Below, piece after piece: positions 11,396-23,535 of a DNA stretch of 64,000 nucleotides (the first letter of the stretch is position 1; the number at the start of each line of letters is the position of its first letter). The notes beneath the pieces are model-generated. The model saw nothing but the letters and a program-made list of their open reading frames with translations. It was not told where the DNA came from and did not search any database. The position numbers and the translations under genes were made by a program. The stretch is from the NCBI GenBank assembly GCA_949130495.1, contig OX422207.1:786522384-786586383 (forward strand). Direction: 5' to 3'. The DNA is from Sambucus nigra (Eukaryota > Streptophyta > Magnoliopsida > Dipsacales > Adoxaceae).

Positions 11396-14300
11396 TTTGA
11401 CACCCCGTCTAATTAAATACCGGGTATCTACTCCTTTATTAAATTAATATAGAATATCAAGTTGGTTCAGTCTTAGCATCACTGTCGAAAAATATTTAAT
11501 TAATTACTAACCACCTAATATTTAAAAAGAGAGATGTCAAATTTTATTAATCAAGTTATCAAATAACTAAGAATTAAATCATTAACCATCAATCGCATAA
11601 ACAATCTCATATGAATAACCAACGAAATTAAATCAATTGAGTCTGGAGTAAACACTCCAATAATGATAATGCCAGAGTAAATAAAGTCCCAATACAAGAG
11701 TCTGAATAAATAAACCAATAACCGAAATAATGAAAGTCTGCAACTATAACCTCTAAATAAGAATGGGCGACATGCCCTAACTGATACAAATGACTCTGAA
11801 GGAACCAAGGATAAATATGAAGGCGTCTAATACCAAGATCCTGCAGCTTCCACAGATGCTACAGCACGTCATCAGAATAGAACTCCTATGCTTGGCATCC
11901 CTGTGGCTGGGCACCTAAAATGTTTTTACAAAAAAAATAGATTTGGAGGAAAACGGGTCAGAGCCTGAGGTAAACACAATTTAAAAGTTTAGCAAGTGTT
12001 TAAATTACAATTAAACAACACATATTATAAACATGTTAGTTGCGTACTCTCACATGAGTTTCTCACCTCTTAACTAATGTGCACGCCTAACGAATTCCCT
12101 TAACCCATCCTAGTTATGTCGCTAACCAACTAGTTTGTACCACTCTTGCTTTCACATTCTAACATAGAGTATATTCTCGTATCACCCAAACAAGTTATAT
12201 TCATAACCCATATTCACATTCACTAAATTACTTATCTCAAATGTTAATTAAATTCTCATTCTTATCCCATTTAAATATCTTAGTTATTCACATCTACCAA
12301 GCAACAGTGAACCAGTCACAAGTATATATATAAATCACTCACAGTACGTATATATACATATATGGCACCCCTAGGCTAAGCTGCAGTGCACGCATACTCT
12401 GTTATTAAATCCATGTACATCATGAACGTAAGGATCATGTGTCCCGAATCACTCAGGAACCGTCTGAATACAAATCACACATATTGGAGGCGAACATAGT
12501 TCACATACCCATGGGTCACGCACATACCTACGCTCCTATGGTCAGCTGACTTATAAACTCACAAATAAGTCATTCACAGTCCTATTTCCTTAAGGTACCA
12601 GTCTAAATCCCTCCGAAGGCACACAAGGATAAGAGGAACCTTTAAAAAAAAACAAACCTCCCGTGATAGCAAGTATGATAGGTATGTCATACACATAAGA
12701 AATCCATTCACTAGGCATTCACACAACCTTACTAATCATATTTCAATATAGACATTCACATTCTATCTAGTAAGTCTCGTACATAGAAAGTTTATCCCGA
12801 ACATTATACGTAGTATATATTTAGCTTGATAACTCTCTTGTCGTATCAATTTGAGTACTTAAACCTATCTCAAAAGGTTACTAGGTCTCCTATTAGTTTC
12901 TAATGTTATCTCAGTAACTTAAAGTCCCTCAATTACTGTTCTTATCCTTTCATCATCATTAATTCCCATTATAGTTTCAATTCGAACGATTTCTAACCGT
13001 ACCTCACTCGGTATACCCTCGTAAGTAATAACATTCAATTCCATAAGGTAAACCATTTTTCCCGGCATCAACTAAGACCCTACTGACCTTAACTAAGTCC
13101 CACAATATTAATTTAAACATCCTAAGATTCATCATGGGCCTTGGGATTTTCATTAAGACTTAAGGGAAAATAATTGCCAAAAATCAGAAGGGTCGATCGA
13201 TCGAAGAAAAGAGGTATATCGATCGATCATCGATCGATCGACATTCTTGAGTCGATCGATCGATCAAGCAGGTATCAGCCCAGATTTTCTTAAACAGTTA
13301 CGGGTTTTCCTCTTTTTACACCTCTAATTCTTCATTACAATATCTTAAACTCCCAACCAAGTATACTAACTATCATACCAACATGTTTGCATCATTTCTC
13401 ACGTTTTAGAATCATCAAATCAAAGTAAAACATCAAATTCTTGGATCAATTTACCAAATTTTCATATAAAAACCCTAGTTCTTCTATTTCTTCAAGAACT
13501 CTATCTAATTCAATAAAATTCCATAATTCTCTACACATGGATAATGATCTCGTGGTTGTTAAAATCCCAGAAGTTAATCTACATGCAAAACCTACCCAAA
13601 TTACTATTTCAACTCTTCAAATCCATTTAATTATCAATGCTCAAGGTTATTCTTCAATTCTAACCTAACATGGATGATATATGAGCTAAATTATTTCAAG
13701 TTATATCACTTGCCTTTTAATGAAGATTCTGGTCCGATGAAGTAGACGGTATGGGGATGATCCTTGCTTTCCGATCTATCCGGTGGTGGTGACGGTGGTG
13801 CAAAAGTCTCTAAGTGGTGGTTCTCCATTGGAAACTTCCTTCTCTTCCACTCTTATGTCCGTTTATGATTTTTGGGTGAGAAACCCTAAGGGACTCAAGT
13901 GTTGGCTGATAATAACTATCTAAAATTCGTGGATCACTATTCACCCAAAAATAGGAATGACTAACATACCCTCCGAGGTTGTCGGTTATGCTTAAAAATG
14001 CCCCGGGACCCAAACTAAACCCCCGGATAGTGTTTTCTAACTATCTCGACCCTATCAGACACGTTGGCGCACTCAAAATGCTCATACGGATGACATAAAA
14101 ATAAAAATACTTTTAAATCCATTAAATTGGGTCCTGACATGACTGACACGCGCGTCCCAACTTAATTATCGAAACTGCCGTATTTTTAACTCACGACAAT
14201 TTTAATGAATTCAATAATCACATATTACCATAATCACTCAGTAATATTCAACAACATTATAATAATCATATACTAACTCTCATCTCGCTAGTATTTAAAT

Positions 14301-14419
14301 TCAGTTTATTTTCCAATTAATTATCCCAAATTAATTTTAATAAATCTCACAATTCAAGGCAATTTAATTTATTAAATCACATAACATAATTAAAAGCCAT
14401 AAAAATACGGGGTATTACA
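11396..14419 (-). repeat. 3' LTR of the 10.3 kb element (left copy)
   Basis: Aligns along its whole length with 18634-21667. It starts TTTGACACC where the other copy has TGTGACACC, so its first dinucleotide appears mutated, and it ends GGTATTACA. It carries a GATCGATC-rich patch at 13192-13267. The minus-strand purine tract TTTTAGGAGGGAAGTA at 14420-14435 directly abuts it. Confidence 0.85.
13192..13267. repeat. GATCGATC-rich palindromic patch in left LTR
   Basis: Several runs of the self-complementary word ATCGATCG separated by short spacers. A matching but slightly decayed patch lies at 20435-20509 in the other LTR, so it was present when the element inserted. Confidence 0.85.
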
Positions 14420-17400
14420 TACTTCCCTCCTAAAAACAGAATTTCGTCCCGAAATTCGAAAAATAGGCATACCTGGAAAAATTAGGTATCCTCCAGTACT
14501 CAAAACAAAATACAAAGAAAGGCTCAATCACTACAGTCCTCACTTCACAACAAGATAGTTGAACAATCTTGACACTTTATCAGTTATAGGGTTACACCTC
14601 AATAATTTCACCTCACGTTGTGCTCTTACTAAACAACATTCGAATAATAATAGCCTAGACATCATATGCCGTATTATCTCAATATTATTATGAGTTCGCC
14701 CCTCACTTCGTATCAACTCCCGTGTTTATTTAAACACAAAACTCCCCTCCTGGGAGCAACCATAAAACATCAAACTACTCTTGTCTGTTCTTAGAATCTC
14801 TGTTCCCAGCGTTGTGACTTTTACACAAGGGAAGCCACTTCAGACGTTTGGTGGTTAACCCATTATAGTCATCCGACTCTAACCTCTGACTGATCAAAAA
14901 CTCGAATAATCCGCTTACCTCTAAGAATCCAGAGGGAGGATAGTAAAGTTTATCCACACAAACCTCAATAAGCACCTTGTCCACTATAAATAGGTACGGA
15001 TGCTTTCTCAAAACTTTCTATTAGGTAATATCCTCTCCCCATTACCATATTATACTTCACTTACTAGAAATAAAATGATCGCAATGAATCCAAAATTACT
15101 TTCATACAGCTCCACCAGTCGTCAGTTGCCTTGCGCCTATTCTTCGGGCTATAGGTGATCCAACTTTCTCAAAATGAAGATATTCCCACTACTTTCTTAT
15201 AACCCATATTGAAGGTGGGTTTCGGGTATTTCATCCTCGTTCAGATTAATACTGGGTAGGACCTCATACCGGCACGGTCATTATCTAATAGTGTAAATCA
15301 TCCATGAATATAACAATATCTTTCCTTCTTGACAATTCGTTACACACATTCAAAGGAACTCGTTACTCATCTTTATGATTGCAACCCATCAGAGAAATTT
15401 ACCATCTTGACTCTTCCGCTACTGGAATCGTCGGCTCGACACCAAGTTTTTGGTTGATACCCTTACTCCAACCGATTTCTATCTATAAGTGGTGCTCGTG
15501 AGGACTACCAATTATGTCCCGATCAACACCGACTTCCACTTATAACTCCTCCCATTAAGTGGTACTTAATAACCCTCTTCTTCCTTCGGCGTATACCAAA
15601 TGTTCTGGCCCGTGCACTATTCACCACGTTGTGCATATCTAGAATCTTTATACCTTATTGAAATCCTCACTTTATTTATGCGTAAGCCACCCTTAACCTT
15701 CGATTGGGTGGGACTCCGCTTCAAATCGCCCATAATAGTAAAATATTTGTCTTCTCAATGGATACCCCCTTTTAAATGGCTTTCCACTGCCCTTCAACCA
15801 ATTTTGGACGTGCTACTTTGATTGCACTTGAATCTATAGATTGTCTTCCTTCTCACGACGCTTAATCCATTCTACCACTACTATTTTGTAATATCAGTCT
15901 TACAAGCATAAATTTTTCACCCATCTCTGTCTCTTCTTCTGACTATTCTGACACCAGTAAACCAAGGTGTCCATACACCCTATACCATGTGCAAACGAGT
16001 TTAAACATCAAATACGCTTCATAAGTACTCCAAACTCTTTATTGTCCCTACATTTGGAACGTGGCTATACCCCTTGGACGTTCTCAATCACCCCCAAATT
16101 TGAAATTTAAATCCTCCTAAACATCATTTCATCCTTCACCCGCCAAAAATAAAATAAAATTATCAGTATTTCCTCTCTAGCAACTGGCTCTAATGGCCTT
16201 ATACCGTAATTTACCCTTTTAAACTTTCAGTTATAACTACATACTTCCATAACGATCGAGGTACCTGAATTATGGACGAATGGCCAAAAATCTCCTTACT
16301 ACCAAAGTTACGCTAAGTTTCATGCGTGGGATGTCTCGCAAAGCGAAATCCAAATAAGGAACCCTCCCGATACACTACTTCCTAGCATTGTTGGTCATCA
16401 AAATCCGTTAGGCCCTCATTCCATAACATGTACCCCTATATTCCCGTTTCTTGACAATAAAGTTACACCACTTCTCACAATTACACTTAAATAAGGAACT
16501 TCTTCTGAAAGACACTATCTCTTAACATTGATGGTACTTACATTCCATAAACATCATGCGAATATTATCGGGGCTCTCAAAATCCCGTTCCCATGCATAC
16601 AACTATGAGTATTAACTTTCACGTCTTTAAAGGGTGATATAACAATGCAATATTCTTATTACCACATCTTGAACGATAATTATACTAACCATCTAAATCT
16701 TTTCGCTAAACAATAAACCAAATACACTCTGGATCATATCAATAAAGTCCCTACACATACCGGGAACCAATATCTGAGACCATTATGCTTTTCGAAGTCT
16801 CACAATATATATATACCTATATACAAATATATAAACAAGAGTCCGTGCCTCTCGCAGATAGGGCCTCGCCATAACAAAAACATTCTACACCAAGATAGTA
16901 GTCCCGATGGACTAGCAATAACCGCACACAATCGGTTTAATCATAATCATAAAACCATAATTAGGATACTATCATACTCGTATAACACAACACTAAAATG
17001 AAAAATTTCAATAAAGTATATACCACTATCGATGCACCCATTCACCCTCCACGGATCACACTAAAGGTAACCCCACTATACCAGGGAAAATATTCACACA
17101 AATAATAACATTGTCGAGATACTCACTAAAGTCGTCTCCCGTGCAAATATAACAATAATAATAAATGTAGCAACTCGTTCATGCCACCTACAATACGCAA
17201 CATCCTCTGAGGATATAACTCATACTTCTACCTTGCCAATCGCCTTGGCAGCTTAAATGGTTCCTGGACTTATCACACCTGTCCGTACCAAATCAAAAAT
17301 TTTAATAACTACTGCTCTTGCTGGGAACCATACCCTTATCCCTATACTTGCTTTGGGAATATTTATGACGCATAGGTTTCACTCCCCACAAAATACCTTT

Positions 17401-18633
17401 ACTCATACTCCACTTATCTCTGTTCACACTGACCATGTTAAGGTGGTCCTTCTCTCGGACGTTGGTAGTCTCGACTCTGATGGCTATCTCCGTTGTTCCC
17501 TTAGCTTTGATGGCCCTAAGGAACACGCTATTGGTTTCCACATCTCTTTCTGAAATCACCATCGCTTGGTAACAATTCATCTATCCGAATCATTTAAATG
17601 GGCTCCCTGATGGGTCTCCCCCTTGTGGTGCTGCGTCAACACTATTTACCCTCAGTCTTACTTTATCTAAATTCTTCAATTCTTGTATCTCCCCTCATAA
17701 GGAAGCGCTTACCTCCATATTAATAAAATGGGACTTAATTACCATCTGCATTGACCATCCAAGCAGAACTTCCCAGAAGTGCTAACAATTCTTCTTGTAT
17801 GCAAATTCTCCCTTTAATGTCCTCTTCTCCATTTAACCTACTTCACCCGGTGTAAGGTTCGCTAAATAATTAAATTTCTTCTCACAAAGTGACCTCTGTC
17901 CGACCCTCTTGTGTGAGTTCAGAACAATATTCGCATCTCTCCCTGAACATATGATGAAAGAACTTATGGTCAAACCATACGTATGCGCCTTCTCTTGACA
18001 AAACATTCCATTTCTAAGTGTGGTGGTTTCCTCTCACCATTGAAACTTCACTCTTATGAGCCAAGGAAAAAATTTACCCTAAAATTTTCACTCCCGATTA
18101 GCCATACTCCGACATATGTCCAAGCCTTTGGATATTTTACGTTCGTTGGCTAGGACACGCCATCTCCGCATCTCTAGTATTTTCACTGCTGGTTCTTTTA
18201 AATGTTTCGTCTGACTCTCTCCCAATCCAACCCTGCTAGGTGAGTCTAATTTGACCCCAATTTCTATTATAGCTATACCTGGAAGTCACAAGTCGCGCCT
18301 TAGTCGTATTTACCGTCCTGGACTTCTGTGCCATAATATGGGTGACTTAAACTATGGTCATCCTTCTTTAATAAATCAAATAACCTCAAGTGATCTTTGC
18401 CTCTTACTGTCCACCCAACTGTCTTTGCCTGACGTACCGCATTGTTCGGCACACGAATACACCCGAATGCAAATAAGATTCACTATTATACACATCATAG
18501 TAGGAGAACGAAATCTAACCAAAGAAATCAATAATCCTAAACATAGGTCTCTATATCAAAGAAAGCTACGCTGGAAGCATAATAAGCCGTACAGATCCTA
18601 AAGGACACTAGAACCTGATGCTCTAATACCACC
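14420..18633 (-). other. Interior of the 10.3 kb LTR element, no recognisable gene
   Basis: 4.2 kb between LTRs. Open frames are short (under 120 codons) on both strands, and none shows RT, integrase, protease or gag motifs that I can recognise. An isolated minus-strand frame at 14775-15011 and the frames near 17257-17580 have no family match that I know. It may be a non-coding LARD interior, or gag-pol decayed past recognition. Confidence 0.55.
18614..18631 (-). promoter_or_regulatory. Primer binding site (initiator Met-tRNA type)
   Basis: On the minus strand, TGGTATTAGAGCATCAGG lies two bases inside the 5' (right) LTR. It differs at one position in the first 12 from TGGTATCAGAGC, the usual complement of the plant initiator Met-tRNA 3' end. 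This fixes the element's orientation. Confidence 0.75.
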
Positions 18634-21600
18634 TGTGACACCCAGTCTAATTAAATACCGGGTATCTACTCCTTTATTCAATTAATACAGAATATCAAGT
18701 TGGTTCAGTCTTAGCATCACTGTCAAAAAATATTTAATTAATTACTAACCACCTAATATTTAAAAAGAGAGATGTCTAGTTTTATTAATTAAGTTATCAA
18801 ATAACTAAGAATTAAATCATTAACCATCAATCGCATAAACAATCTGATATGAATAACCAACGAAATGAAATCAACTGAGTCTGGAGTAAACACTCCAATA
18901 ATCATAATGCCAGAGTCAATAAAGTCCCAATATAAGAGTCTGAATAAATAAACCAATAACCGAAATAATGAAAGTCTGTAACTATAACCTCTAAATAAGA
19001 ATGGGCGATATTCCCTAACAGATACAAATGACTCTGAAGGAACCAAGGATAAATATGAAGGCATCTAATACCTAGATCCTGCAGCTTCCACAGATGCTAC
19101 AACACGTTATCATAATAGAACTCCCATGCTTGGCATCCCTGTGGCTGGGCACCTACAATGTTTTTACAAAAATAAAATAGATTTAGAGGAAAACGGGTCA
19201 GAGCCCGAGGTGAAAACAGTTTAAAAGTTTAGTAAGTGTTTAAATTACAATTAAACAACCCATATTATAAACATGTTAGTTGCGTACTCTCACATGAGTT
19301 TCTCACCACTTAATTAATGTGCACGCCTAATGTATTCCCTTAACCCATCCTCGTTATGTCGCTAACCAACTAGTTTGTACCACTCCTGCTATCGCATTCT
19401 AACATAAAGTATATTCTCGTATCACCCAAACAAGTTATATTCATAACCCATATTCACATTCACTAAATTACTTATCTCAAATGTTAATTAAATTCTCATT
19501 CTTATCCCATTTAAATATCTTAGTTATTCACATCTACCAAGCAACAGTGAACCAGTCAAAAGTATATATATAAATCACTCACAGTACGTATATATACATA
19601 TATGGCACCCCTAGGCTAAGTTGCGGTGCACGCATACTCTGCTATTAAATCCATGTACATCACGAATGTAAGGATCACGTGTCCCGAATCACTCAGGAAC
19701 CGTCAGAATACAAATCACACATATTGGAGGCGAACATAGTTCACATACCCATGGGTCACGCACATACCTACGCTCCCACGGTAAGCTGACTTATCAACTC
19801 ACAAATAATTCGTTCACAGTCCTATATCCTTAAGGTACCAGTCTAAATCCCCCCGAAGGCACACAAGGATAAGAGGACCCTTTTAAAAGAAAAACTAACC
19901 TCCCGTGATAGCAAGTATGATAGGTATGTCATACACATAAGAAATCCATTCACTAGTCACTCACACAACCTTAGTAATCATATTTCAATATAGACATTCA
20001 CATTCTATCTAGTAAGTCTCGTACATAGCAAGTTTATCCCAAACATTATACGTAATATATATTTAGCTTGATAACTCTCTCGTCGTATCAATTTGAGTAC
20101 TTAAACTTATCTCAAAAGGTTACTAGGTCTTCTATTAGTTTCTAATGTTATCTCAGTAACTTAAATTCTCTCCATTACTGTTCTTATCCTTACATCATCA
20201 TTAATTCCCATTATAGTTTCAATTCGAACAATTTCGAATCGTACCTCACTCGGTATACCCTTATAAGCAATCGCATTCAATTCCATAAGGTAAACCATTT
20301 TTCCCGGCATCAATTAAGACTCTACTAACCTTAACTAAGTCCCACAATATTAATTTAAACATCCTAAGAATCATCATCGGCCTTGGTATTTTCATTAAGC
20401 CTTAAGGGAAAACAATTGCCAAAAATTAGAATGGGTCGATTGATTGAAGAAAAGAGGTAGATCAATCGATCGTCGATCGATCGACATTCTTGAGTCGATC
20501 GATCGATCAAGCAGGTATCAACCCAGATTTTCTTAAACAGTTACGGATTTTCCTCTTTTTACACCTCTAATTCTTCATTACAATGTCTTAAACTCCCAAC
20601 CGAGTATACTAACTATCATACCAACATGTTTGCGTCATTTCCCACGGTTTAGAATCATCAAATCAAAGTAAAACATCGAATTCTTGGATCAATTTACCAA
20701 ATTTTCATATAAAAACCCTAGTTCTTCTATTTCTTCAAGAACACTCTCTAATTCAATAAAATTCCATAATTCTCTACACATGGATAAGGATTTCGTGGTT
20801 GTTAAAATCCCAGAAGTTAATCTACATGCAAAACCTACCCAAATTACGATTTCAACTCTTCATATCCATTTAATTATCAATATTTAAGGTTATTCTTCAA
20901 TTCTAACCTAATATGGATGATATATGCGCTAAATTATTGCAAGTTAAATCACTTTCCTGGTAATGAAGATTCTGGTCTGATGAAGTAGACGGTATGGGGA
21001 TGATCCTTTCTTTCCGATCTATCCGGTGGTGGTGACGGTGGTGCAAAAGTCTCTAAGTGGTTGTTCTCCATTGGAAACTTCCTTCTCTTCCACTCTCATG
21101 GCCGTTTATGATTTTTGGTTGAGAATCCTTAAGGGACTCAAGTGTTGGCTGATAATAACTATCTAAAATTCGTGGGTCACTATTCACCAAAAAATAGGAA
21201 TGACTAAAATACCCTCCCGGGTTGCCGGTTATGCTTAAAAATGTCCCGAGACCCAAACTAAATCCCCGACTAGTATTTTCTGACTATCTCGATCCTACCG
21301 GACACGTTGGCGCACTCAAAATGCTCATACGGATGATATAAAAATAAAAATACTTTTAAATCCATTAAATTGACTCTTGACACGACTGATTCGCGCGTCC
21401 CAACTTAATTACCGATACTGCCTTATTTTCAACTCACGACAATTTTAATGAATTCAGTAATCACATATTACCATAATCACTCAGTAATATTCAACAGCAT
21501 TATAATAATCAAATACTAACTTTCGTCTCGCTAACATTTAAATCCGGATTATTTTCCAATTAATTATCCCAAATTAATTTTAATAAATCTCATAATTCAA

Positions 21601-21667
21601 GGCAATTTAATTTATTAAATCACATCACATAACATAATTAAAAGCCATAAAAATACGGGGTATTACA
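18634..21667 (-). repeat. 5' LTR of the 10.3 kb element (right copy)
   Basis: Begins TGTGACACC and ends GGTATTACA in plus-strand reading. It pairs with the left copy at about 95% identity in the part I compared. The target duplication CTCCT follows at 21668-21672. The GATCGATC patch is at 20435-20509. Confidence 0.85.
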
Positions 21668-21672
21668 CTCCT

Positions 21673-22745
21673 GTTGACAGGTCATACCTCTCTTCAACCT
21701 TTTGAATTGAGTCTCGATAATTCCTATTTCTTCCACATTGAGGACCTGATGCCTCTTGTTAGTGGCTGTAATTTATTTAGCAGGAGGGGGGGATCCTATT
21801 AAGTCAACAAGTTTGTGATTCTTCTCTTCACTATTTTTGTAGAGGGTGAAGTTGGGATGGTTGTAATATTAAGATATTCGAAGGGAGATGATGTTCTTCC
21901 TTGTACATTCTCTCTACTCTAGTTGACTCAGCAGCAGAGGAGGTAGAAACTAGTTCTTCGTCCAAGTTTATGGGGGACTGAGGCAGAATAATTCTCAATC
22001 GAGCACCAAATGAGGTAACATAATTCCTGTATTCTAGTAGAACATAAGATGCTAGGGGATGCTCTTCTCAAGATCTTTGGTGGATGGACCACAAATATTT
22101 AAGATCTTCAATATTGATGTTCCCTTCCTTCGGACACTTATTTTTATTTTTCTCTGCACAAGAACAAAGAGAGAGTTAGGCGAAAAATCATCAAACAGTT
22201 AGTAAACAAGGAAGAAATGAAAAATTAAAATATTGTACAACCTATGCCACGCCCTTCCTGGGGGCACATGGGTCCAGTATATCTTAGACCCTTAGGAAGG
22301 GAGGCATGTTTCCAATTCTTCACCACTACACCATAATCCCAGTAATCCTTGTTTGAGTCAGGAAAATTAACCTCCAGAGCCCTATTGGCCTGCCCAATTT
22401 TCAAGTTGTAGGTGTTGTCACCCATGGTTCCCCATTTATAATAAAACATCAACTTAAGGATGCCAATGCGAGTCCCATGAATTTCATTTAACCTATATAT
22501 CCTGTTTACAACCTTCTATGTATTGGGGGATACTCTCATTGGGACTACATCAAAATACTGGAAAAATTAAAGAAATAGGGGATTTGGAGGAAAGGTGATG
22601 CCACACTCAGTAATTAACAAAGTTGGGATCCTGTGGCCCTTAAACAATGACAACACATCAACTGGGCCACTTACTATCTCTAAACCTACAAAATTAGAGA
22701 ATTTTCTTCCTTACTTAAACCCCTATAAAGAACCTTCATCTACAA
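21673..22745 (-). pseudogene. Tat aORF copy A, 5' part
   Basis: Minus-strand continuation of the gene split by the LTR element. It carries FPPNPLFL, then IHGTRIGIL, a tyrosine-rich block with YYKWGTMGDN, and VNFPDSNKDYWDYGVVVKNW, matching the first exon of the young aORF. The exon ends CCCCAGGAAGGGCGTGGCATAG before a GT near 22239, which places one leftover base at the splice site. That phase helps show that the young copy has an extra C. The sequence across the LTR target duplication rejoins exon two. Stops show decay. Confidence 0.65.
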
Positions 22746-22984
22746 TGATCACCATGTTTGAATGATAGAAAAATCAAATAAGGGAAGAAGAAAGCAAGAA
22801 AGCTTACAGAGTTTGAGAAACAACGACAAAAAGAAAACAACAGAAGCAGAGAAACAAAGCTTGAGAAGAAAAAGAAAATCTAAATTCAGAAGTTGGGTGA
22901 TGAAGAAAAAATGGAGGAAATATCTGTCCCTTTATAGGTTACCTCAAAATTATAAATGAAATGATTTAACTGAATAAACGATTG
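22746..22984. other. 5' flank of aORF copy A, A/G-rich
   Basis: On + it is a run of AAG/AGA-rich sequence. It corresponds to the untranslated leader of the minus-strand aORF, which is pyrimidine-rich on that strand, as in the other copies. No LTR of this element was found beyond it. Confidence 0.4.
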
Positions 22985-23535
22985 AACTGCTGGTGGCTGT
23001 ATGGTTCCCAAAGACGCAAAAGGAAGTTGCGATATTATCTGACGCCTAAACAATAGTCGTCATAATGTCTTATCCTCTCAAAAAGGAAGATTTGTTTAAT
23101 AGAATGATGAAATGGTCATTAGAGATGCCACTGTTTGATATCAAGTGGGAATCAAGCATAGATGTCAAAGGTAATGTTATGAACGACTTCATTATCGAGT
23201 TTTCCATCACGCCACTAGGAAGGGAAGAAGTAAAATTCAACCCCATTACGGAGATGATGAATGTCAATCAACAACATCAACCACAAGGATGGAAACTACT
23301 TATAGATGGAGCATCAAACGAACATGGACTGGTATTGGTATCATCTTCCTCACTCCTTAAGTTTTTCTCATCGAGCAAGAACTTCTCCTGGGGTTTAAGG
23401 GGTCCAAAAATGAGGCCGAATATGAGGATATAATTTATGGTCTGCGATCAATATGGGAGACAAAGACATAACAACATACTACCACTCTCATTTAATAGCC
23501 AATCATCTCAATGGGGAAGTAATGTTCGTAAATTT
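22985..23535 (+). pseudogene. Gypsy pol fragment C (RNase H tandem)
   Basis: The frame at 23065-23433 reads SYPLKKEDLFNRMMKW and FDIKWESS with NDFIIEF, the end of a Tat RT-RNase H. It is followed by WKLLIDGASNEHG, the start of a second RNase H with its first Asp. Then, after a frame change, NEAEYEDIIYGL and NHLNGEV appear. Homology stops near 23520-23535, where an LTR-like sequence begins. It differs from the pol at 6355 and from the young element, so it is a third Tat lineage copy, truncated on both sides. Confidence 0.7.

Larger units (their letters stand above)
11396..21667 (-). mobile_element. 10.3 kb LTR retrotransposon without readable genes (LARD-like)
   Basis: Two direct LTRs of about 3.0 kb flank a 4.2 kb interior. 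The right LTR starts TGTGACACC and the left LTR ends GGTATTACA, which are imperfect inverted copies of each other. The flanking 5-bp target duplication is CTCCT at 11391-11395 and 21668-21672. Next to the right LTR, on the minus strand, a primer binding site reads TGGTATTAGAGC, one base off the initiator Met-tRNA complement. A purine run borders the left LTR. The element is therefore on the minus strand. About 27 differences in the first 550 aligned LTR bases suggest roughly 95% identity. The TGTGACACC ends and tRNA-Met primer are typical of chromovirus-type gypsy elements. I could not recognise gag or pol. It sits inside the aORF of an older Tat element. Confidence 0.85.

Noticed and set aside
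17257..17580. Overlapping frames on both strands inside the 10.3 kb element
   Set aside because: Considered as gag remains, but no zinc knuckle or capsid motif is readable on either strand.
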